From Argopecten irradians (taxonomy: Eukaryota; Mollusca; Bivalvia; Pectinida; Pectinidae), in NCBI RefSeq assembly GCF_041381155.1, contig NC_091149.1, positions 12,354,609-12,418,608 of the forward strand: a stretch of DNA of 64,000 nucleotides, given 5' to 3'. The position numbers and the translations under genes were made by a program. This document shows positions 45,318 through 56,800 of the stretch, one piece after another. Each line of letters opens with the position of its first letter. Within the stretch, counting starts at the first letter, position 1. The notes below the pieces were generated by a model. The model searched no databases, had not been told where the DNA came from, and saw only the letters and a list, made by a program, of their open reading frames with translations.

Positions 45318-45476
45318 TAAGGATTAAAGTCTCTTTCTGGTGGTTCTATCGAAGGATAAAGTTGAGTAGGGTATCGATATTTGTTTCATGGACCGCTTCG
45401 CGGTCCATTCCAAATATCGATACCCTACTCAACTTTATCCTTCGATAGAACCACCAGAAAGAGACTTTAATCCTTA
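45318..45476. repeat. Perfect palindrome, 66-bp arms with a nested 9-bp hairpin
   Basis: Arm 45318-45383 (TAAGGATTAAAGTCTCTTTC and on to GGGTATCGATATTTG) is identical, base for base, to the reverse complement of 45411-45476. The 27-base centre itself folds (ATGGACCGC / GCGGTCCAT around TTC). Confidence 0.97.
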
Positions 45477-46108
45477 AATAATGTAAGTTAACAAGATGTG
45501 AATGTAAAACGAGATCGATAACTTTGTAGAGTCGTAAAAATTATTAACTTACTGTTAATACTACACGTATCATCACCTTCTAAATAATTTGATTAAAATA
45601 AATAAAATGTTAATTTTCATAACGCGGGTCGTCTTATGCAGAAACATATATACATAGGTATATATGTTTCTGTCTTATGTTTCCCGCCGTCGTCCTAAAT
45701 ACCGCGCGGTAGTTGAGTATCATTGCGTCAGACGGCAAATCAGCGAAGTGACTCTCAACTGTTGTCACATATTACACAGAAAATCTTGCATATGAACATG
45801 TATATTTGGTGTTGTAACCTCATCTTAGCCCATCGGTATATAATTTCTGATGTTATCAATGTTTTAAGAAACCTTTAATTTTTGCTCCGAAAAGGTGGTG
45901 GGCCTTTTTAAAGATAACCTACCAGTCAGTTGTACATGTACATGTGTATATGAAATAAATAAAATATTAAGAGTGTCATTCTCAGTAACTTCTGTGTTAA
46001 AACAAAATCATTTTCAAATTATTCCTTGAATAGTAAATACTTCATAGCAAAAGGAAAGCTTCATAGACACTATATATAATTTCATTTAATAATTTACCTG
46101 ATCTACCA
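45477..46108. other. Intergenic, nothing recognised
   Basis: Contains a small palindrome ATATATACATAGGTATATAT at about 45646, otherwise AT-rich and featureless. Confidence 0.45.
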
Positions 46109-47090
46109 AAACTTACAGAGTCAGAGTCACAGTCTCTAGAAGGGGAGATCACTCTCAGAGAAGCAAGCTATTTTTAAAAAAACATGAAGAATAACAAAAG
46201 TCCAGGATTAGATGGTTTCACAGTAGAGGTTTTTTTTTATATTTTTTTTGAACAAAATTGGTAAATTTGTAGTTCTATCTTTAAATTTTGTTTTTTTTTC
46301 AAAGGAAGAATTATCAGTAACCCAGCGGCAAGGAATTATTACATGCATACCAAAAGGTGATAAAGTTTTTTTGGCTTTGGTAGTGATATTTTAAGATGGT
46401 TTAATACTCTACATAACAATGTTACATCTGCAATTAATCAAGGTGGAAATCTTTCTCAATTTTTCGATGTAAAACGATCTTGTCGTCAAGGTGACCCAAT
46501 AGCTCCCTGTATTTTTATTCTTTGTGCAGAAGTATTAGCAATTCGACTAAGAAAAAAATTGAATATAAATGGAATCATAACAGAGAACTTTGATATTCTC
46601 ACATCACAATATGCTGATGATACCTCTCTCACTTTAGATGGGTCTGAGAAATCACTTCGTGAGACTCCAGGGCTTTTTTTCAGCATGATTTGGGGCCGAA
46701 AATCGGCCCATTCCCCATGGCAAAACCTCTAAATTTTTCCCAATTCAACCCTAAAATTTCTTAAAATCAAAGTTTCTTGAAACTATCCAAAAATAAAGCA
46801 TGAACTTAGTTGGTTAAGGCTAAATATTTGTGAATTGGCTTCAAAAAAAGTATATAAACTACACTGGAAATAAAAAAATCTTAATTGTTATGCTTTATTT
46901 CATATTTCATAATTTTCCCAAATCTTGGTTTTGGCGCTCCATTTTCCCAAATTCAAATCCACAGGCCCCATTCCCAAAGCAGTGAGAAAAAATCCCTGGA
47001 CTCTAACAGAACTTACTTCTTTTCAAAAAATATCTGGTCTAAAAATGAATGTAGACAAAACTGAAATAATTTGGATTGGTAGTGTATGGT
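46109..47090 (+). pseudogene. LINE reverse-transcriptase fragment, frameshifted and interrupted by a MITE
   Basis: Plus-strand pieces in order: MKNNKSPGLDGFTVE (46191), TQRQGIITCIPKGDK (46320), DILRWFNTLHNNVTSAINQG with DVKRSCRQGDPIAPCIFILC (46389-46520), then SQYADDTSLTLDGSEKSLRE (46605), the RT active-site box with YADD. After a 331-bp insertion the frame resumes as LTELTSFQKISGLKMNVDKT, typical RT thumb sequence. Several frameshifts and a T-rich interruption (46230-46310) make it non-functional. Ends of the LINE are not present. Confidence 0.88.
46668..46998. mobile_element. 331-bp MITE inserted in the LINE pseudogene
   Basis: The element starts CAGGGCTTTTTTTCAGC and ends GAGAAAAAATCCCTG, flanked on both sides by GACTC (46663-46667 and 46999-47003). 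Removing it with one GACTC restores the RT reading frame, which proves insertion after the LINE arrived. Confidence 0.9.
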
Positions 47091-47119
47091 GGCATATTTC
47101 TGCCATCGAGTTGCCGACT

Positions 47120-47262
47120 TACGACTTAATGATGTCGACATAATTAAGGCATTAAGTCGACATCATATCGGAAGATGTCGACATAAACAGAAGAATATGT
47201 CGACTGACACCGACTTGTCAGTTATTGATGTCGACATCTAAACTAAAAGATGTCGACATCTG
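47120..47262. repeat. Cluster of ATGTCGACAT palindromes
   Basis: Six GTCGAC sites in about 130 bp, four of them in a full ATGTCGACAT context (47132, 47174, 47228, 47250 approximately), with two partial ones between. Immediately downstream of the LINE fragment. Confidence 0.8.
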
Positions 47263-47889
47263 GTCTTGAAAGTGGAATTCAAAGGCCACCCTTTCATAGG
47301 GCACTGTGTATATGCAGCAAGGCACCATACAGCAGAGTTCGACGTTGATCTTGTTAATTCAGAAAAGTTTTTATTTATTTGATTTCAAAATTAAAAATTG
47401 TGATCCTGCACATCCCGGCCATGCAGCTGTAGCCTGCGTGTATGTACACATTGTAACTGTTAGTCCGAGCTGAGGAAGTTAGAGTGCAAAAGGACTCTGC
47501 TTTGTACAACAAATTTCCATCTTCTTGGCCATAATCATTTATTAATATATATAACCGTGGGTTGAAAATTCGTTTAAAAGCTGTGTTTGTGCTTTGTGGA
47601 TTAGCATTCGTACCAAGTCCATGTGGTACATACCGTACTATACTATATTACAATGATTTTTTCAAGATTTCATTTTTTTTTTGCGAATCACGAAAAATAC
47701 CAGTTACGTAATTTAAAAGCCAAAAAGGTCACAGTACAGATACACAATACCCATTTGGAAACCAGCTTTACTTGTTAGCTTGCCCTGTCCATATATACAT
47801 GTGTACATAAATATTTACATCCCTCGATACACTTAAATAAAGGCACAACGAATTTTTGTTACGGTCTTAATGGCCAGATTCAACCTTTG
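47263..47889. other. Intergenic, nothing recognised
   Basis: No frame, repeat or element ends identified. Confidence 0.4.
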
Positions 47890-48672
47890 GGCTAAAAATC
47901 CTCCCGCGGGACGCGGTTTTAGCTCCAAACTCGGGATATACATTGTATCTGCATCTATTTTTTGTAGTAAAAACGTAGTAAAAAAGTCACGTGCTTATAC
48001 CTCATTCATGCCATTGGCCGGAATATACAATTGTATTATTGGTAACTAGTGATCACGTGATTTTGTGTTTACTTCCAAATATGGTGATAGTTTGCATGCC
48101 ATTTCTTCGGAGAAATTGATTTATTTGAAAATATTTAGACTCCAAAATGTTATTAATATTGCATGCATATCATTTTGACTTGCACATATGTATTATTTTA
48201 CTATAAATAATGAACTGAAATGAGTTATAAAACTGTCATTTCCACGTTTTGTAAATAAATGATATAATGCGAATTGACCAATTCAATAGGTCTAACCGTC
48301 TAATCTAGGATCAGCGAAGATCGGCTACTCCCGGCTAAATTCGTAGAATTCTAAATTTATATTTATATGTATTATTACCTGCTTTAGGGTTCAGAACATA
48401 TTCATATAACACAGAGAAAATAAGATCTTCTTCAAAAGGCCTAATTATGTATAAATACCAGATCAGAGAAATCATTCTATTTGGAAGTAAACACACACTC
48501 ATGTGATCACTAGTTACCCACTAATACAATTCCATATTTATTTTGGCCAATGGCATGAATGAGGTATAATCACGTGACTTGTTTTACTACGTTTTACAAC
48601 AAAGAAAGCGTGTTTTGTACCATTATGGGGGAAATCCTCCGCGGATCGTGGTTTCATTTCCACCATTTGAAA
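47890..48672 (+). repeat. Left arm of a 2.7-kb inverted duplication
   Basis: It begins AAATCCTCCCGCGGGACGCG and runs through AAGTCACGTGCTTATACCTC, ATTCATGCCATTGGCCGG and CTAGTGATCACGTGATTTTG to ATGGGGGAAATCCTCCGCGG. Its reverse complement is 49753-50556. Each arm also has an inner inverted repeat (the 47985-48090 segment versus 48475-48600), suggesting one foldback element present twice head-to-head. Confidence 0.85.
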
Positions 48673-49752
48673 CAGAAGGCTTAGAGTAGACTTTGATTGT
48701 GAAACATTGATAAATTGAAGATTACATGTTGTGCCATGGCAGATGTCAAAGTTCATGTATATATACTCGACAATTACTTCATCTAATAAATTTGTGTTAA
48801 TGTACCAGGCTAAATTTTGGTTGAATAATACATGGGAAGTGAATTAATCCAGAGATTTAAATAGTATCTTTTAGGAAATGCGCCGCAAAGCGGCAAAATT
48901 TTCTAAAATGAAGTACGAAAAATGTGCAGGAGGACCCTTTTCTTCCTACGCCCCTGCAGTTGCACATTTAAAAAGTTTAATGAACTTGGTACCCACTACT
49001 GACTGATGTAAATCATGTCAATAAAAGATGGATCTTTTCTCTATTTCTGTTATTCTTTACCTTTTTCTTTCCTCTTGGAAATGTTTTTATAACATGGGAA
49101 AACTAAAAATGAAGTCTATATAGCAGGAATAACAAAACACATAGCCACCTGTCAGCCATGCATGTTTTTTTTCTTCTGATTGGTCACCCGAGTTCGGATA
49201 AATAATGAAACAAATACATACACTGTACAATAATGTATATAAGCACCATATATTTGGCCTATCAGGCCCATGAAATCAGCCAGTGATGATACCCATTTAA
49301 CCTTTTAATATATGAAGAGTATTTGTTTCAATTGCATCTGTTTCCTATGAAAATTGAGCGAATAATGCTCATAAATGTGTTTCCCTATATAAACTATGTT
49401 ACAGACCCTATCCCCTGGGGAAAATTCCGAGACCCCAGGGCCATGAAATTCACAATATTGGTAGAGGGCCTTGAGACCTTTCAATCTATGAAGAGTTATT
49501 CTGACAAACAAAATGATACATTTTCGTACGGAACCTACCGAAGCAAATAATGAGTTAGGTCCTAGGTCCCAATTTACCAGGCGAGAAGCTGCCATGTAAG
49601 CACATATACCCGTGTTTCTTAGTATATGTGTACATACATGTACATGTATGTATTAGATTCCCAAAAAGCAAAGTGGGCTATGCGGAAGCTTATACTAGTT
49701 GTTTGGAAATAATATGGAAAATAAACTATGATATGATAGTATTGCTAACAAT
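48673..49752. other. Spacer of the inverted duplication
   Basis: Mostly AT-rich. 49280-49520 is a fragment of the repeat family of 32541-33392 (TATGAAGAGTATTTG, CTATCCCCTGGGGAAAATTC, GAGACCTTTCAATCTATGAA). The 75- and 96-codon frames there are repeat-derived. Confidence 0.6.
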
Positions 49753-50556
49753 TTCAAATGGTGCAAATGAAACCACGATCCGCGGAGGATTTCCCCCATA
49801 ATGGTACAAAAACACGCGTTGTTTGTAGTAAAACGTAGTAAAACAAGTCACGTGATTATACCTCATTCATGCCATTGGCTGAAATAAATATGGAATTGTA
49901 TTAGTGGGTAACTAGTGATCACATGAGTGTGTGTTTACTTCCAAATAGAGTGATTTCTCTGACCTGGTATTTATACATAATTAGGCCTTTTGAAGAAGAT
50001 CTTATTTTCTCTGTGTTATATGTATATGTTCTGAACCCTAAAGCAGGTAATAATATATATATAAATATAAATTTAGAATTCTACGAATTTAGCCGGGAGT
50101 AGCCGATCTTCGCTGATTTTAGATTAGACGGTTAGACCTATTGAATTGGTCAATTCGTATTGTATCATTTATTTCCAAAACGGGAAAATGGCAGTTTTAC
50201 AACTCATTTCAGTTCATTATTTATAGTAAAACAGTCCATATGTGCAAGTCAAAATGATATGCATGCAATATTAATAGCATTTTGGAGTCTAAATATTTTC
50301 AAATAAATCAATTTCCCCGAAGAAATGGCAAGCAAACTATCACCATATTTGGAAGTAAACACAAAATCACGTGATCACTAGTTACCCATAATACAATTGT
50401 ATATTCCGGCCAATGGCATGAATGTGGTACAAGCACGTGACTTTTTTTTTACTACGTTTGACTACAAAGAATGCATGTTTTTACTACGAAAAATAGATGC
50501 AGATGTATCGCGAGTTGGGAGTTTAAAACCGCGTCCCTGGAGGATTTTTGTAGAAA
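49753..50556 (-). repeat. Right arm of a 2.7-kb inverted duplication
   Basis: Starts CAAATGGTGCAAATGAAACC and ACGATCCGCGGAGGATTTCC and ends CGCGTCCCTGGAGGATTTTT. Compared with the left arm it shows scattered substitutions and small indels (roughly 90% by eye), so the duplication is not brand-new. Confidence 0.85.
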
Positions 50557-50641
50557 TCGGCCAATATTACATGTGATGTATTAGAATCGCATGATTATTT
50601 TCTAAATACCACAGGTAAGATAACATTTGTGTCATTTGTAG

Positions 50642-50806
50642 GCCATGTTCAGAAAACATCACGGGACATATGAAGAAAGCCCGTTGAATGAAACCTATTT
50701 GTCACATGACCAAGTGTCACTAGAGGTCACTGCCATGTTTCCACCTTGTATGTCACATGTACACAACATCCTTTCATCAAGACATCGACTTCAGCACAAC
50801 GCACGG
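50642..50806 (+). CDS. PRIM2: PRIM2-like exon with first Fe-S cysteine
   Basis: 165 nt after acceptor CATTTGTAG, ending GCACGG/GTATGT. It codes AMFRKHHGTYEESPLNETYL, then SHDQVSLEVTAMFPPCMSHV and HNILSSRHRLQHNAR. The in-frame codon just before the acceptor is TAG, so this is an internal exon, not a first exon running leftward. Confidence 0.85.
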
Positions 50807-53800
50807 GTATGTATATGTTCATTCATCACACAAAAATTCATCCCCGATACTCCAGGGGTTCCGATCACTTCCAATCTCTACACCCCTGGACTATCTCATA
50901 GCGAAATTGAAGGCATCTCAGTGGAAAACATTTGACCAATCACAGGCTAGCAAAGATTCCCTTTGAAGACTACAGAGAGAGCGACGCCTAACATCAAAGC
51001 CACACAGTTGACCACAGTGTACTGTTATACGGCTCTTTTGATGTACATCAAATGACTAAATTACCTGTTCTATTCTGTTACCTCCAGTTTTACAATGAGA
51101 TAGTCCAGGGGTGTAGAGATCATAAGTGAACGGAACCCCTGGAATATGGAGGTTGACAAAAATTTTGATTTTATAGTTTTTCAAAAAAAAAAAAAAGTCA
51201 AATAGAGATTGCCAGATGGATACTAAAAGACTAAAGCTAGTTACTATGGAAACTTTATAGGATTAATAATTATAAATAGATTTATAATTTCTTTATTTTT
51301 CAATATAGATACAGTATACTCTATTTCTGAAAGAAATTGGAATGCCAGTTCACGAAGCCCTGATGTTTTGGAGGAAAGAATACTCTGAGCCTGTGGAATC
51401 TTCTGATGGCTGCTGTCACCGCTGGCAACAAGATGGCCGCCGTTATACGTACAACATTCGTCATCTATATGGTTTAGAAGGTGCTTGTATAAACTACAGA
51501 GGGCACAGCTGTTCAACATTACAGGTAAATCAGCTTTAAAGATGCTCCGCCGCTGACAGAGCATAAATGATATTAATCACTTGAACAATAATTAGTGTTT
51601 AATCGTGTATATATTTCTAATTAACACTAAAAATTTTATAAAATAATTTATTTTGCCTTTGGTGCTTGTGCAATCAGTGCTTAATTCCATAAAGGATATA
51701 GTGCCACGGAATTTTTTCGGGACGCAATTAATTATTTTTTGTAACTTTAACTTGAAGTGAAATTAGAAGCTCAAACTTTTCAATGGTGGTAATGGTGTAA
51801 AGTAAGGAACTTTTGTAACTGAAGAAAACACTAAATCGTCTGCTCGTATTTTTGATTGTGAAAAAAGGTCATTTGTCAACGGTTGAGCATCTTTGTATAA
51901 CTAAACTATTAATGTTATAGACAACATATTCAACTACATATACAAAGGTAGTCAGAACTATTTTTCTGTTCCACTGTTATTTTTATATATTTACACTTGC
52001 TAGGCTTGGTCACTATACGCTAATACTAGCCGATTTTGTTTACCATAACTGCATGGTAACATTGAACTTTGAACTTGCGTAAGGAAATGTTCTGTGCAAC
52101 GTAAAAGGACTACTTTTTTTAAAAAGAAACACATGGCTTTGTTTACATTTTGAACATTACGTGTATATTGTTGTTTTTCATATAATTTTGGAAAACTTTA
52201 AACAATATATACATGTTTTATATTTATATGTGATTCAAACAATTTTTAAATTAACAATTGTATAAAGAAACGGAAAAATATCCCGACCGGGGCGACGTGC
52301 TTTCATTTTTGTTAAAAATGATGGGTGTCAAATGTAAACATTACCTCTGTGCCTATGTTCGTCCTACGATCGAGCCTTTGGGGTGGATGGGTGTGAGACC
52401 CTCTGATAGAGGTCAGTTATAAACATATCCTCTTGTCTTTGTTCTTTGAGTATTTAATCATGTGTATTATAAAACATGCACCGCTAATAATCCACGTGTT
52501 GATAGTTCCGCGTCACCACAAATACATTGTATCCCTCGAACACAAGTGAATTTGTTTCATCTATCGATGGCGATATGGATCTAAGCGTAGATTATATAAT
52601 CACATGGCTCCCAAGGATGTAATACCGTCAAGTCAGACGACATCTCAAACACATTGAGCTACTTGAAAATCGGTGTTTTGCCAACTTCGGCAAACTAAAG
52701 TGTGTAATTAAGCATGCGTCAGCTTCGCCTCGCTGCACAATAACGGTCACCGAGTTCACACATGTGGCCGTGTACAAATTCTTTATGTTATTATGCTATA
52801 TATATTTAAAGTTCTGATCTGATTAAATAAAATTATCTCTGAAATTTACTTTGTTTGTCATGTTTATTTTACACTAAAATATTGAACTTTTTTGTCGTCG
52901 CGGATGAATAATTCTATCTTACGTGAAGCGTCACCATTCGCTGTTCAAATGAGTAAGCTTCTCCCACTAGAATAGAATATATTCTTAGAGGAATTGCTCC
53001 ATACAAGCATGGTTAACATAAAAACGAAATCCAATCCCTATATATGCCTTGAGCCCATGAACGTCAGAATTCCGTCCTTATATAAACTTGATGACATCAT
53101 TAGCAGGCAGCCTTATGTCTAGGGCTGGATCAACATATCGATATACAATATTTATCGGTTTTCAGCAGCGTATCGAATATCGATACGCAAACATGCTGTA
53201 TATCGCTGTATCGTTTTAACAACTCAACCTACTGTTTTCGTCATAGAAATAGAAAATTCCAAACAAAATTCATTCTAAAACATTATTCAAGTAAGAACAT
53301 TTCAATTGAAAGGAAGTGTTTAAAGCATCCGTGTCACGAAGATGGATTAGAAATGCCTCTTCATAACTAAGAATACGAATTGACAGAAATTAATTCACAC
53401 AGATGATATAACTCAAATCAAATGTTTGGTTGATTTTTTCCAAGTTATAGAATGTTTTATCAAAATTATCTTTTATTGTCACAATATTCAAAACACAATG
53501 GTCAGCTGAATTTGAAAAAGAGGTCCACTGTATCGTAAATACGTATCGTGTATTGTTTCAGTGTATTGTCAATACGTATCGTATTGTTTTAGACCTTCCA
53601 ATACCCAGCCCTACTTATATCTAGTATGAGGATCACCTTGAGGATGGCTTTCTTTACATTACACACATACAAATGTACACTCTTGATTTGTTTAATGTCC
53701 TGTTAAATGCCAGTGTCATTAAAAGATGTGCCAGGTTTAGTTAGTAGAGGATTTCAGGAGTACCACGAGAAAAGACATCGACCATTGGTCAGTACCTGGC

Positions 53801-56800
53801 AACTGCCCCACATGGGATTCAAACTCACAACCCAGAGGTATAGTACCAGGTATGTTGGGACATCTTAAAGGCCAAATATACATAACTTTTATGTTTTTTT
53901 TTTGTTTTTTTTTTGTAATCACAAACATTTATAAGAAATTACCACATTCTCTCTGCATAACATGTTGGCCAAAGCCAGGCAAGTTGTTATTGAGACTAAC
54001 TGTTCTATGATGACAGGTATGTTTACAAGACAATTTACTTGCATTAATATACATACAGCGCCTCAGGAGATTTTTCAAACCGAGATGCCTACCTTTAACA
54101 GAGATATAGCTAATTTAATTATCTATTTAAATCTCTGCTTTTAATAGTGCTGTTAACACGTTGCCAACGACTTGACTGGCCTGTACTTGCGAGTTTAGAT
54201 AATATTTACATAATTTTTTGTTACGTACTTTTTTAGAAAACCGTATCTTAATTATCTTATTAAACATGTTGGCCAAAGCCAGGCAAGTTGTTACCGAGAC
54301 GAACTGTGAAATTTAAAAAAAAAAAAATATTAATGTGGTTCACAATAAATACAAACTGATATGATACAAAGAAGTTCATGGAAAGTCTCAATATCTGGAA
54401 AATATCCTGTGACACAATCAACTTCGAACGAGAAAAACAGAAACAAACATGTTATCGGTAGTAGGAAATGTGTAGACCTACATATATATACGAAATGCTT
54501 CTGTAATTGTTGGTTTTGCAATGACAACTGTTTTAAGATGACAGGTATGTTTACAAGACGATTTTTGACAGTTTGATATCATAGGTTTATCTACACGGAA
54601 TTATGTCATAATACACGTCTTTCATCTTTATTCTAGGTCATTGGTACACTATTCGACCATTGTATATGTTTGTGATTACAAAAAATCCTGAAAAGTGACA
54701 TATATTGGCCTTTAACAACTCAGCCACAGCAGTATCTCTGCCTTTGGTCATTGATATGTAATTTATTGGTTGAGTGGTTAACATGTTCCAACAGATTATT
54801 GCTAACCATCCACCTTTCAGTTGCAAGTTTGAGACCCATGTGGGACAGCAGCGTGCTGCTGATGGTAGGCTGTGATTTTTCTCTGAGTACTCTGGCTTCT
54901 CTCCCCTTTAAACCTGGCACATCTTGAAATAACCCTGGCTGTTACAGCCTGTAATAGGAGACATATCAGTCCAACTTGCCATTTGTTGAATGTTAAAATA
55001 TACCTGTTACCTGTTGTTGAGGTCGTTAAATATGCCGGAGGCATCTTTGACCCATTTGTAAGTCTAAAATAAGTTAAAATATGGAAGATCCATACCGTAT
55101 TCGACCCAATAAGCGCCCATGTCCCTATAAGCGCCCTGCCCATTTTTGAGGCCTTCATTTCAATTGCCAAGGCATAAATAAAGACTAAAAACTGTATAGA
55201 TTTTCAATAATTTCGTCTTATTTGCACTTTTAGCCCACCATCATCAGATGGTGGGCTATTCAAATCGCCCTGCGTCCGTGGTCCGTCGTCCGCCGTCCGT
55301 GGTCCGTCGTCCGCCGTCCGCGATCCATCCGTGAACAATGCTTGTTATCACTATTTCTTAAAAACTGCTGCAGGGATTTTGTTCAAACTTCACATGGAGG
55401 GTCCCCTTGGTCGATATTTGTGCCATACAGATTTTGAGGCTGATCGGAAAAACAAGATGGCCGCCAGGCAGCCATCTTTGATTTTGGCAGTTGAAGTTTG
55501 TTATCAATATTTCTAGAGAACTACTGAAGGGATTTTGTTCAAACTTCACATAGAGGTTACCCTTGGTCCCTAGTTGTGCCATACAGATTTTGCGGCTGAT
55601 CGGAAAAACAAGATGGCCGCCAGGCAGCCATCTTTGATTTTGGCAGTTGAAGTTTGTTATCGATATTTCTTGAGAACTACTGAAGGGATTTTGTTCAAAC
55701 TTCACATGGAGGTTACCCTTGGTCTTTAGTTGTGCCATACAGATTTTGCGGCTGATCGGAAAAACAAGATGGCCGCCAGGCGGCCATCTTTGATTTTGGC
55801 AGTTGAAGTTTGTTATCGATATTTCTTGAGAACTACTGAAGGGATTTTGTTCAAACTTCGCATGGAGGTTACCCTTGGTCCCTAGTTGTGCCATACAGAT
55901 TTTGAGGCTGATCGGAAAAACAAGATGGCCGCCAGGCAGCCATCGTTGATTTTGGCAGTTGAAGTTTGTTATTGATATTTCTAGAGAACTACTGAAGGGA
56001 TTTTGTTCAAACTTCACATGGAGGGTACCCTTGGTCCCTAGTTGTGCCATACAGATTTTGCGGCTGATCGGAAAAACAAGATGGCGGCAGGCAGCCATCT
56101 TTGATTTTGGCAGTTGAAGTTTGTTATCGATATTTCTTGAGAACTACTGAAGGAATTTTGTTCAAACTTCACATGGAGGTTACCCTTGGTCCCTATTTGT
56201 GCCATACAGATTTTGAGGCTGATAGGAAAAACAAGATGGCCGCCAGGCGGCCATCTTGGATTTTGATAGTTAAGGTTTGATATCCCTATTTCTCAAAAAG
56301 TGCAGAAGGGATCTTTCTCAAATTTAATATGTAGGTTCCCCTAGGGCCCTTGATGTGCAAATTGCAATTTTGGACCAATCGGTGTACAAGATGGCCGCCA
56401 GGCAGCCATCTTTGATTTTGGCAGTTGAAGTTTGTTATCGATATTTCTTGAGAACTACTGAAGGGATTTTGTTCAAACTTCACATGGAGGTTACCCTTGG
56501 TCTTTAGTTGTGCCATACAGATTTTGCGGCTGATCGGAAAAACAAGATGGCCGCCAGGCGGCCATCTTTGATTTTGGCAGTTGAAGTTTGTTATCGATAT
56601 TTCTTGAGAACTACTGAAGGGATTTTGTTCAAACTTCGCATGGAGGTTACCCTTGGTCCCTAGTTGTGCCATACAGATTTTGAGGCTGATCGGAAAAACA
56701 AGATGGCCGCCAGGCAGCCATCGTTGATTTTGGCAGTTGAAGTTTGTTATTGATATTTCTAGAGAACTACTGAAGGGATTTTGTTCAAACTTCACATGGA

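Noticed and set aside
48538..48756. 72-codon minus frame
   Set aside because: Inside the left arm of the inverted duplication and not conserved in the right arm.
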